Program-made: the position numbers and the translations under genes
Part shown: positions 17,640 through 24,436 of the stretch, one piece after another
How the letters are laid out: every line of letters begins with the position of its first letter
Numbering within the stretch: position 1 is the first letter of the stretch
Assembly: GCF_008709575.1 (NCBI RefSeq)
Contig: NZ_VYIK01000032.1
Span: 1-40,817 of the forward strand
From: Mycobacterium sp.
Lineage (GTDB): Bacteria > Actinomycetota > Actinomycetes > Mycobacteriales > Mycobacteriaceae
DNA: 40,817 nt
Reading direction: 5' to 3'
Notes under the pieces: generated by a model
Database searches by the model: none
Seen by the model: only the letters and a program-made list of their open reading frames with translations
Told to the model about the DNA's origin: nothing

Positions 17640-17991
17640 CTCGGCTGCGCGCCAGCACCGCCCACGAGACTCCGGCCGCCAGGAAAGCCAGCGTTTGCGC
17701 AACACCGGTCCGGTCGCCCGGATAGCAGACACCGGACACGTAGCGCTCGACGAATCCACCCGCCGGTAGCGGCTCCATGTGCGCCCGGGCGCGTGCCCAC
17801 CGTTCCAGCGACGTCAGCGGGCACGGGAGACGCAGGCCCACGACGGCGACGCCCCAGGCAACGGCGGCCGCGTGCAGCACAATGGTCCGCGGCCAGCGCA
17901 GCGCCAGAAAACCGCCGCTCGGCAGGTACAGCAGGTAGGCGAAGTGGGCGCCGACCGTGAGCGCCACGACCGCGAAGTACCGCTTTCTCAT
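17614..17991 (-). CDS. DUF2784-like small membrane protein
   Basis: A 125-residue protein with three to four predicted membrane helices (about 6-23, 29-51 and 98-115) joined by a loop with PCPLTSLERWARAR and CYPGD. The spacing of the conserved C, LE and W residues is that of DUF2784 proteins, whose function is not known. It is the last gene of the crt operon: its ATG (17991) overlaps the Rieske stop as ATGA. By position it may help to assemble or anchor the carotenoid enzymes in the membrane, but no motif shows this. Confidence 0.78.
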   Translation of the reverse strand: MRKRYFAVVALTVGAHFAYLLYLPSGGFLALRWPRTIVLHAAAVAWGVAVVGLRLPCPLTSLERWARARAHMEPLPAGGFVERYVSGVCYPGDRTGVAQTLAFLAAGVSWAVLARSRATRATAAR

Positions 17992-18998
17992 GGCTGTTCG
18001 CCCGGTATTCCGGCGCGCAGCCGATAGCGGCGCTCGGCGTAGGCGAGGTCATCGCGCCACAGCCGGGCGGCGCCGTACCGCATCAGCGGAGCGATCAGCG
18101 CGTTCGCGCGCAACGCCCGCTGAAATCCCCGACGCTCCGAGCGCGCGATGACAGCCTCGATCACCGCGGTACGCGGACGGCGATCGGACCCCGGACCCAG
18201 CGGGGTGGCGTGGGTTTCCACGACGCTGCCGGTTCCTTCGCCGTCGACGATGCGCATCACGATGGTCCGGGCCTCCGGGCTGCTGAATTCGGCAATGACG
18301 GGAACCCCCAACCGACCCATCCGGAACGTCACCGCGACCAGGAACCGGTCGTCACGCTGTGTCGGGGTTTGCAGCACCTCCAGCCTGGCGAAGGAGTAGG
18401 GGTGAAACCAGGCGCCGTGCCAGGGGTCGAGCCGGTTGGCGATGATGTCGCACGGCTCGCAGACACCGACCACGCGGCTGACGGCGTGCAACGTCGCACC
18501 GGCCGGGCGGTCGGCGAGGACCGGTCCGTCCGACGGGGCTTCGCCGCCGGCGGGGTCGAGGCGGACCCAGGCCAACACGCCGTCGTCGTGGCTGGGCAAC
18601 GCCGCCCAGCCGAACTCGCACCGGTCCGAGTCGAAGGTCAAGCCGTGCCAACGGCAGATCAACGTCCCGCGGCGCACGACCCCGGTGGCGAGATCGGCGC
18701 CCAGGTGCGGACAACCGCGCGGACCCACGCGCAGTCGATACCCCTGATCGCGCCAGGCGACGAGCTCGACCCCGGCGACGCGGGCGCCGTATGGTCGATC
18801 GGCGCGAATGTCGCGGCTCGCGGCGAACACGAACCAGTTTCCGGTGCGGCGTTGTTGGGATCGACGCAGCGCGGCGCTGATGATGGACGGATCGGCGTCG
18901 CGATAGGTCGGGTGTTGGCCGGCCCATGATTGCGGCGAGATGATCTGCAGCGGCCACGTTGTCGGCCAGCGTCGGCGGAGGTGATCGGTGATGCTCAT
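17988..18998 (-). CDS. Rieske non-haem iron oxygenase-like protein in the crt operon
   Basis: A 336-residue protein with a Rieske [2Fe-2S] domain and a second metal site. Rieske ligands are C96 and H98 (CPHLG) and C115 and H118 (CRWHG), a C-x-H-x16-C-x2-H pattern. Further on NRLDPWHGAWFH gives N188, D191, H194 and H199, which fits N-x2-D-x2-H-x4-H, the mononuclear iron site of Rieske oxygenases. A late acidic third iron ligand is not pinned down. No reductase or ferredoxin is encoded nearby. The C-terminal region looks like the DUF5914 type found beside CrtU in actinobacteria (from memory). Probable role: hydroxylation or desaturation of the carotenoid end group. ATG 18998 overlaps the crtU stop (ATGA); the frame upstream to 19091 is a shadow. 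Confidence 0.85.
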   Translation of the reverse strand: MSITDHLRRRWPTTWPLQIISPQSWAGQHPTYRDADPSIISAALRRSQQRRTGNWFVFAASRDIRADRPYGARVAGVELVAWRDQGYRLRVGPRGCPHLGADLATGVVRRGTLICRWHGLTFDSDRCEFGWAALPSHDDGVLAWVRLDPAGGEAPSDGPVLADRPAGATLHAVSRVVGVCEPCDIIANRLDPWHGAWFHPYSFARLEVLQTPTQRDDRFLVAVTFRMGRLGVPVIAEFSSPEARTIVMRIVDGEGTGSVVETHATPLGPGSDRRPRTAVIEAVIARSERRGFQRALRANALIAPLMRYGAARLWRDDLAYAERRYRLRAGIPGEQP

Positions 18999-20518
18999 CG
19001 CCGCCGCCCGGTTCGGGCGGCCAGCCACCGCAGCAGCGCTGAGCGACCCCGGTTGGGCACCGTATGCACGGTGTGGCCGGCAAGCCCCCACTGGCTCAAC
19101 AAGTGATTGGCCGCCGACCAGCCCGTGGTGGCCGCTCGTTCCATCAAGGCCACCGGCACATCAATGCGGATCCCGTCACCGGCGAGCACCAGCCCGCGCT
19201 GGGGCGTGCGCACCCCCGGCCGGTGGGCGTGCATACCCGGCTCGAACAGCGGGCAGTCGTTGCGCTGCAGGACGCGCTCGCAGCGCGGGTGAGCCGCCGC
19301 GGTTTCGGGATACAGCCGACGCAGCTGCCGCAGCATGGCCTCGCGGGACGGCTCGGATTGCAGGGCGTAGGCGTGCAGTTCGACGACCGAGCCGCCGCGG
19401 CGGGCCGCCCATTCGGCTGCTTCGCGTTCATAACGCTCCAGCACACTGATGTTGTCCAGCGGCTTGTGCCCCGCGGTGCCCAGGAAGGCCGGGCGGTCAG
19501 AGCCGACCGGTCGGTCGAGCCAGAGCCGCTGGACCGCAAACGGCGGCGCGGTGCGCAGCCGCTGGATGCGGGCGCGCCACGGCGCGTCGCCAAGGCCGTC
19601 GGAGGCGGCCACGACGCGTTGCAGGCCGGCCACGTCGGTGGCCAGCACGACGGCGTCGGCGTCGAGATGCTCACCCGAATCAGTGTGCACCCGAAACGCT
19701 TTCGTTTCACCGGCGGCGACGCGCAGTACCTGCAGGCCAAGCCGGAACCGCACGCCGCGCCCGGCCAGGTAAGCCCGTAACGGCGTCCACATGCTCACGT
19801 CGAAATTCGCCGTGGGGACATCGAAGATCAAGCCCTCGCTGGAGCCCAGGAAGTAGATGTGAAACATCGTGGCCAGTTCGGCGGCCGACAGCTGTGCCGG
19901 GTCGGCGAAAAAGCTGCGTGAAAACACTTCGAACGCGAGATGGCGCGCGGTGTCGGGGAAGTTGATGCTTTTCAGGAAGGTCTCGGCGTCGATGTGGTCG
20001 AGCCGCGCGTAGATCTGCGGTACCGACACCGCGGCCAGCGGTGCGGCGGCCCGCGCATCGAGGTGCACCAGGTCGCGCAGCTGGAAAGTCGGGCTGCGCA
20101 GCGCGAAAGCGAGCGCATTCCACGGCGGGGTGCGCGGCAGTCCGCGGAAGCTGTCGCGGCGGCCGGCGCCGTCGACGAGCGGATAGTCCTCGACCGCGGT
20201 CAGCATCGACAGCTGCGGGTCGACGCGGCGCAGCAGGTCACGCAGGTTGTAGTACTGGCGAAAGAACGCATGAAAGCCGCGATTCATCGCGATGTCGTTG
20301 CCGTTGTCGTCACGCTCGGTCCAGCCGCCCACCCGTCCGCCGAGATACTGCTCGCGTTCGACGACGTCGACACCGACTCCGCGTTCGGCCAGGCCCACCG
20401 CGGCAGCCAGTCCGGCGATGCCCGCGCCCACGACGACCGCGTGTGGGCGAGTCGACAGCGCGCCGGCGTCGGCCAGCCCGCGCGGCGCCGGATAGGTCTG
20501 GCGGCGGTGATCGGTCAC
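18995..20518 (-). CDS. crtU: Carotenoid ring desaturase/methyltransferase CrtU (beta-carotene to aromatic carotene)
   Basis: A 507-residue FAD enzyme of the CrtI-like amine oxidase superfamily. The dinucleotide fold is VVVGAGIAGLAAAVGLAERG (about 28-47), followed by the GGRVGGW motif, NRGFHAFFRQYYNLRDLL (CrtU-type), FLGSSEGLIFDVP, NISVLERYEREAAEW and the closing FAD loop VLAGDGIRIDVPVALMERA. These features separate it from the phytoene desaturase in the same operon and match CrtU of Streptomyces griseus, which converts beta-rings to the aromatic rings of isorenieratene (leprotene in mycobacteria). GTG 20518 overlaps the upstream TGA (GTGA); the longer frame to 20737 is antisense noise within the methyltransferase. 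The Rieske gene follows directly. Confidence 0.9.
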   Translation of the reverse strand: MTDHRRQTYPAPRGLADAGALSTRPHAVVVGAGIAGLAAAVGLAERGVGVDVVEREQYLGGRVGGWTERDDNGNDIAMNRGFHAFFRQYYNLRDLLRRVDPQLSMLTAVEDYPLVDGAGRRDSFRGLPRTPPWNALAFALRSPTFQLRDLVHLDARAAAPLAAVSVPQIYARLDHIDAETFLKSINFPDTARHLAFEVFSRSFFADPAQLSAAELATMFHIYFLGSSEGLIFDVPTANFDVSMWTPLRAYLAGRGVRFRLGLQVLRVAAGETKAFRVHTDSGEHLDADAVVLATDVAGLQRVVAASDGLGDAPWRARIQRLRTAPPFAVQRLWLDRPVGSDRPAFLGTAGHKPLDNISVLERYEREAAEWAARRGGSVVELHAYALQSEPSREAMLRQLRRLYPETAAAHPRCERVLQRNDCPLFEPGMHAHRPGVRTPQRGLVLAGDGIRIDVPVALMERAATTGWSAANHLLSQWGLAGHTVHTVPNRGRSALLRWLAARTGRRR

Positions 20519-21231
20519 TGCGGCGCCTCCCCGAGGAAGGTGTGCACCACGTTGGCCTCCCAGCCCGCCATGGTGATGCTGCGCACGCCGACGAACCCGG
20601 CCTCGCGCAGCCGGCGCCGGAACGCCGCGGCACCGTCGAACGCCAGGACGCTGCGCCACAGGTAGCGGTACAGCGTGGTGTCCCGCGTGTGCCACCAGCC
20701 CGCCGGGATGATGATGCACCAGCAGACCGCGTGCCACACCAGCGTGGCCACCGTCGAGTCGCGCACCGAATACTCGTGTACTGCCAGCGACCCGCCGGGC
20801 CGCAGCAGCGCGCGGAAGGCGCGCAGTTGGCTGTCGGGGTCGGCCAGGTTGCGCACCAGGTAGGCGGCCAGGATCGCGTCGAACGGTCCGGTGATCCGGT
20901 GCGCGGTGAGCTCTTCGATCCGGGCGTGCACGAACCGCACCGATGCCGGCCAGTGTTTCGCCCGCGCGGCGTCGAGCATGGCGCGGGAGGCGTCGACGGC
21001 GACGATCTCGGCCTCGGGGGCGACGCTGAGCAGCGCCGCCGTCGACGCGCCGGTGCCGCAGCCGGCGTCGAGCAGGCGCAGGCCCCGGCCCCGGTCGGGC
21101 AGCCGCAGCCGGGCCGCCGAGCGGCGCAGGTTCGCGTGGTAGGCGGGGTTGGAGCCGACCAGCCGGTCGTAGGCGCCCGCGCCGGCGTCGAACGCGGCCG
21201 CGACGTCACGGCGGGGGTCACCGGCCTGCAC
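20515..21231 (-). CDS. Class I methyltransferase of the crt operon (CrtT-like)
   Basis: A 238-residue SAM-dependent methyltransferase of the UbiE type. Motif I is LRLLDAGCGTGAST (about 51-64), then IVAVDASRAMLDAA, the post-I FDAILAAYLVRNLADPD and ALLRPGGSLAVHEYS. Residues 160-180 are hydrophobic and tryptophan-rich (WHAVCWCIIIPAGWW), which may bind a lipid substrate or touch the membrane. Position matches the mt gene of the M. aurum crt cluster and crtT of S. griseus, whose substrates are not settled. ATG 21231 overlaps crtYd by 14 bp. Its end overlaps the crtU start by 4 bp. Confidence 0.86.
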   Translation of the reverse strand: MQAGDPRRDVAAAFDAGAGAYDRLVGSNPAYHANLRRSAARLRLPDRGRGLRLLDAGCGTGASTAALLSVAPEAEIVAVDASRAMLDAARAKHWPASVRFVHARIEELTAHRITGPFDAILAAYLVRNLADPDSQLRAFRALLRPGGSLAVHEYSVRDSTVATLVWHAVCWCIIIPAGWWHTRDTTLYRYLWRSVLAFDGAAAFRRRLREAGFVGVRSITMAGWEANVVHTFLGEAPQ

Positions 21232-21529
21232 GCTGGCCCTCCCATAACAGCAGCACGGCGGTGACCAGCGCGAAGCCGAACAGGAAGTCCTCGACGGGGA
21301 TGTCGAGCCAAAGGCGCACGCCGCTGGTCTGGCGCTGGTTGTAGCAGACGACGGGGGCGCTGAGTTTGGTCAGCCACCCGTCGACCGGAATCTGGAAACC
21401 GAGCACGATCAGAATCGACAGCCAATAGCCGGGTCGGCGGAACAGCCCGGTGCGCAAGATGGTGAATTCGAGCGTGCACACGGCCGCGACCGCCAGCGCG
21501 GCCGGTGCGCTGTAGCCCAGGCCGCTCAT
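21218..21529 (-). CDS. crtYd: Lycopene beta-cyclase, small subunit CrtYd
   Basis: A 103-residue membrane protein with three helices. It carries the lycopene-cyclase-domain motif DIPVEDFLFGF (about 76-86), with the acidic pair E80/D81 that is matched by PIEEALFF in CrtYc. In actinobacteria CrtYc and CrtYd form a heterodimer that cyclises lycopene to beta-carotene. ATG 21529 overlaps the crtYc stop (ATGA). Confidence 0.9.
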   Translation of the reverse strand: MSGLGYSAPAALAVAAVCTLEFTILRTGLFRRPGYWLSILIVLGFQIPVDGWLTKLSAPVVCYNQRQTSGVRLWLDIPVEDFLFGFALVTAVLLLWEGQRAGR

Positions 21530-21849
21530 CGCCGGTCGACCCGGTCTGCGATGGCGGTCACCGCGTTGTAGGTGAGCAGCCCGCACATCGGGATCACCAG
21601 GAAAAACAGTGCCTCTTCGATCGGCACCCCAACCGGGATCTGCAGGCCGGTGAGGTAGCGCGGGTTGTATGTCCAGACGTGTGTGGCGATCGCCAGCTCG
21701 TCCCACAGCAAAAACACCGCGGCGACCGGTAGCACCGATCTCGCTGTGCGGCGCGGCTGTCGGTAGACGCCGGCGCCGAACAGCTCCAGCGGCGCGGTGA
21801 TCGCCAGGCAGGCGGCGAGCACCAGCAGGTATTGCCAGTGATCGCTCAC
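21526..21849 (-). CDS. crtYc: Lycopene beta-cyclase, small subunit CrtYc
   Basis: A 107-residue three-helix membrane protein. The segment LLWDELAIATHVWTYNPRYLTG (about 48-69) and the motif VPIEEALFFL (about 75-84, E78/E79) are characteristic of the split bacterial cyclase. It works with CrtYd. The GTG start at 21849 overlaps the crtB stop (GTGA); the reading frame runs upstream only as a shadow of crtB. Confidence 0.9.
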   Translation of the reverse strand: MSDHWQYLLVLAACLAITAPLELFGAGVYRQPRRTARSVLPVAAVFLLWDELAIATHVWTYNPRYLTGLQIPVGVPIEEALFFLVIPMCGLLTYNAVTAIADRVDRR

Positions 21850-22796
21850 GCCGCACCGCGCTCGGGGTCGGCCCCGGACCTGCGCGCCCGCCAGGACCGG
21901 ATCAGTCCGGCGCCGGCGACCTGCAGTCGTCGGCGGGTGCCGACGGCAGCGCGACGGCCGAAGACCGCGAAGTCGCTGTCTTCGATGCGGTCCAAAATCT
22001 CCGAATACAGCGTGGCCGCGGTGGTCACGCACGGCCGGGAGCGCGGTGACAGCAACGTGATGCCGTTGCGGGCGAAGCGATAGACGTCGCGGATGAGGTC
22101 GTGCTGGGCCGCCAGGGCCCGGCGCACGCGGTTGTCCGCGCGGCGGTGGGTATGACACCACATCAGCACCTCCCGGTCGACGCCGTAGGCCGCCAATTCG
22201 TCGGCGGGCAGGTAGATCCGGTTCCGCATCAGGTCCTCGTCGACGTCGCGCACGAAGTTGGTGAGCTGAAACGCCCTGCCCAGTGCTTCGGCATAGGGCA
22301 CAGCCTCGTCCATCGCGCAGACCGTGCCCAGGATCGGCAACATCTGCAGCCCGATGACTTCCGCTGAGCCGCGCATGTAACGGTTGAGGGCGGCGCGGTC
22401 GGGGTAGTCGGTGACGGTCAGGTCCATCCGCATCGACGTCAAGAAGTCGTCGAACAGCTCGGGTGCGATGCCGTAACGCCGGGCGGTGTGCCGGACCGCC
22501 GTGAGCACCGGGTTGTCGTGGTCGTCGCCCTCGGCGAAGAAGCTGTCCGAGAGCTGCCGGAGTCGTTCTGCCCGGGCCACGGTGTCCAGGTTCGGGTCGA
22601 ACTTGTCGAGGATGTCGTCGGCGTAGCGGGCGAAGCCGTAGAGCGCGTGCACGGCCGGACGTTGGTCCGGGGCCAGCAGCCGGGTGGCCAAAAAGAACGT
22701 GCGGCCGTGGGCGGCGTTGATTGCGCGACAGCGCCGGTAGGCGTCGCGAAGGCCGGGGTCGTCGATTCCGGCGGCATCCAACTCGTTGCGGATCAC
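21846..22796 (-). CDS. crtB: Phytoene synthase
   Basis: Condenses two geranylgeranyl diphosphates to phytoene at the membrane surface. The 316-residue protein shows both aspartate-rich magnesium sites: ARYADDILD (D60, D61, D64) and NFVRDVDEDLMRNRIYLP (D184, D188), plus RTFFLATRLL near the N terminus and the conserved RFARNGI segment. Length is normal. GTG 22796 overlaps the crtI stop (GTGA), so its translation is tied to crtI. No geranylgeranyl diphosphate synthase is present in the island, so its substrate must come from a prenyltransferase elsewhere. Confidence 0.95.
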   Translation of the reverse strand: MIRNELDAAGIDDPGLRDAYRRCRAINAAHGRTFFLATRLLAPDQRPAVHALYGFARYADDILDKFDPNLDTVARAERLRQLSDSFFAEGDDHDNPVLTAVRHTARRYGIAPELFDDFLTSMRMDLTVTDYPDRAALNRYMRGSAEVIGLQMLPILGTVCAMDEAVPYAEALGRAFQLTNFVRDVDEDLMRNRIYLPADELAAYGVDREVLMWCHTHRRADNRVRRALAAQHDLIRDVYRFARNGITLLSPRSRPCVTTAATLYSEILDRIEDSDFAVFGRRAAVGTRRRLQVAGAGLIRSWRARRSGADPERGAA

Positions 22797-24412
22797 GGTA
22801 GGCCGGGTTTCAGGTTAACGTGGCGCGCGACCTGGCCGGTGATGCGGTCGGCGGCCAGCCGGCCGGAGATGAGCGCGGTCGGAACGCCCACCCCGGGCAC
22901 GGTGGAGGATCCGGCGAGCACCGCGTTGTCGATGCCGCGCACGACGTTCGCGGGGCGGAACGGCCCCGTTTGGGCGAAGGTGTGGGCCAGCGAAAACGGG
23001 GTACCGGACAACATTCCCTGGCGTTGCCAGTCGGCGGGGTTGACGACGTGGAGCAGGTGCGCATCCTCGCGCAGCCCGGGTAGCAGCCGCTGCTGCACGG
23101 TGTCGATGAGCGATTCGGCGTAGCTTTCCCCGGTGCTGTGCCAGTCGATCGTGCCGTGCGACAGGTTGGGGGCCGGCGCCAGGACATAGAGCAGGTCTCG
23201 CCCGGTGGGGGCCAGGCTCGGGTCGCTGGCCGTGGGCCGGGTCACCAGCAGCGACGGGTCCCGCATGAGGCGCCCGTCGTCGATGATGTCGGTGAAGGTC
23301 TGTTGCCATGCCGCGCCGAACAGGATGGTGTGATGAGCGCCGGCGGGCAGAGCCCGGCAACCCAGGTGCACCACCACGGCGGACGGCGCCGCCCGCAGCG
23401 GCAGGAGGCGGCGCGGTGTGCGGCCCAGCAGTTGATAGGTCTGCGGCAGCTCGGTGGTCAGCACCACCGCGTCGCAGGCGATGCGCCGATCCTGGTCGGT
23501 GCAGACCGCGGTGACGCGGCTGCCGGCGACCTCGAGCGCGGTGACTGTGCAGCCGTAGTGGAAGTCCACCCCTGCCCCGGCCGCCGCGGCGGCCAGCGCG
23601 TCGGGCAACGCCCGCACCCCCCCGCGCGGGAAGAACACCCCCGAGATCGTGTCCATGTAGGCGATCACCGCGTAGACCGCCAGAGCGTGCTGGGGAGCCA
23701 CTCCGGCGTACAGCGATTGGAAGGTGAACACCCGCCGCAACCGGGGGTCGGTGATGTAGCGCCCCACCATGGCGTCCCATCTGCGGAATCCGCCGATCGC
23801 GACGAGCCGGGCGAGCGCCACGTTGAGCAGTGACAGCGGGGACCTGAAGTTCTTGGCGATGAACCCGTCGAATTCGGCGCGATACAGCCGGGTCAACCAG
23901 TCCCGCAGCCGTCGGTAGCCCGCGGCCTGCACGCTGCCGGCGAATTCCTCGATCGCCGCGGCCATCCGGTCAGGATCAGTGTGCACGTCCAGTGTGCTGC
24001 CGTCGGCGAATACGGCACGGTAAGCAGGATCCAGGGGAAGTAGGTCCATCAGGCCGGACCGCTCGGCACCGACCGCGGCGAATGTCTCGTCGATAACGTC
24101 GGGCATCGTGAGCACCGTAGGCCCGGTGTCGAGCCGATAGCCGTCGATGTCGAGCCGACCGGCCCGCCCGCCGGGCCAGGCGTGTCGCTCGAGGACGGTG
24201 ACGGTGCGGCCGCGACCGGCCAGGTGCAGCGCCGCCGAAAGGCCCGCCAATCCCGCGCCGACCACTACCACGTGGCCGCTACGCGAGCCCACGTTCCCGT
24301 AGCTTGTGTGGCGCGCTGCGGCCAGCACGGTCTCGTCGGCCGGCTCGATTCCGGCCGCGCCGATCAGGCTCCATGCGTCGCCAGCATAGTCACAACCCCG
24401 CACTCTATTCAA
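22793..24412 (-). CDS. crtI: Phytoene desaturase (phytoene to lycopene)
   Basis: A FAD-dependent desaturase of up to 539 residues. The dinucleotide fold is HVVVVGAGLAGLSAALHLAG (about 47-66), followed by ERHAWPGGRAGRLDIDGYRLDTGPTVLTMPDV, the usual CrtI opening, and the closing FAD segment VLAGSSTVPGVGVPTALISGRLAADRI. It is the first gene of the crt operon. The start is uncertain: the frame is open from a TTG at 24412, which lies inside an inverted repeat (24408-24436). GTG at 24403, 24328 or 24292 are alternatives, and the FAD fold begins only at about residue 47 of the longest form. If the AT-rich repeat is the promoter/operator, a start at or after 24403 is more likely, possibly on a leaderless transcript. 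Confidence 0.92.
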   Translation of the reverse strand: MNRVRGCDYAGDAWSLIGAAGIEPADETVLAAARHTSYGNVGSRSGHVVVVGAGLAGLSAALHLAGRGRTVTVLERHAWPGGRAGRLDIDGYRLDTGPTVLTMPDVIDETFAAVGAERSGLMDLLPLDPAYRAVFADGSTLDVHTDPDRMAAAIEEFAGSVQAAGYRRLRDWLTRLYRAEFDGFIAKNFRSPLSLLNVALARLVAIGGFRRWDAMVGRYITDPRLRRVFTFQSLYAGVAPQHALAVYAVIAYMDTISGVFFPRGGVRALPDALAAAAAGAGVDFHYGCTVTALEVAGSRVTAVCTDQDRRIACDAVVLTTELPQTYQLLGRTPRRLLPLRAAPSAVVVHLGCRALPAGAHHTILFGAAWQQTFTDIIDDGRLMRDPSLLVTRPTASDPSLAPTGRDLLYVLAPAPNLSHGTIDWHSTGESYAESLIDTVQQRLLPGLREDAHLLHVVNPADWQRQGMLSGTPFSLAHTFAQTGPFRPANVVRGIDNAVLAGSSTVPGVGVPTALISGRLAADRITGQVARHVNLKPGLP

Positions 24413-24436
24413 ATTCTTAATATTTAATCATTTGAA
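24408..24436. promoter_or_regulatory. AT-rich inverted repeat at the crtI start, candidate operator
   Basis: TTCAAAT (24408-24414) and ATTTGAA (24430-24436) are perfect 7-bp arms around a 15-base AT-rich spacer. Within it 24417-24437 matches the marR/mmpL gap (13595-13615) at 16 of 21 positions. On the minus strand TTAAGAAT (24420-24413) could serve as a -10 for the crt operon. Two such AT-rich islands in otherwise GC-rich DNA, both next to island operons, suggest a common regulator. Confidence 0.5.

Noticed and set aside
18998..20518. CrtU considered as a second phytoene desaturase (CrtI paralogue)
   Set aside because: The segments NRGFHAFFRQYYN and NISVLERYEREAAEW are CrtU-type, and a clear CrtI is already encoded in the same operon.
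20310..21479. Minus-strand open frame of 389 codons across crtYd, the methyltransferase and the crtU start
   Set aside because: It is out of frame with three recognisable overlapping genes and has a low-complexity arginine/alanine/proline composition.
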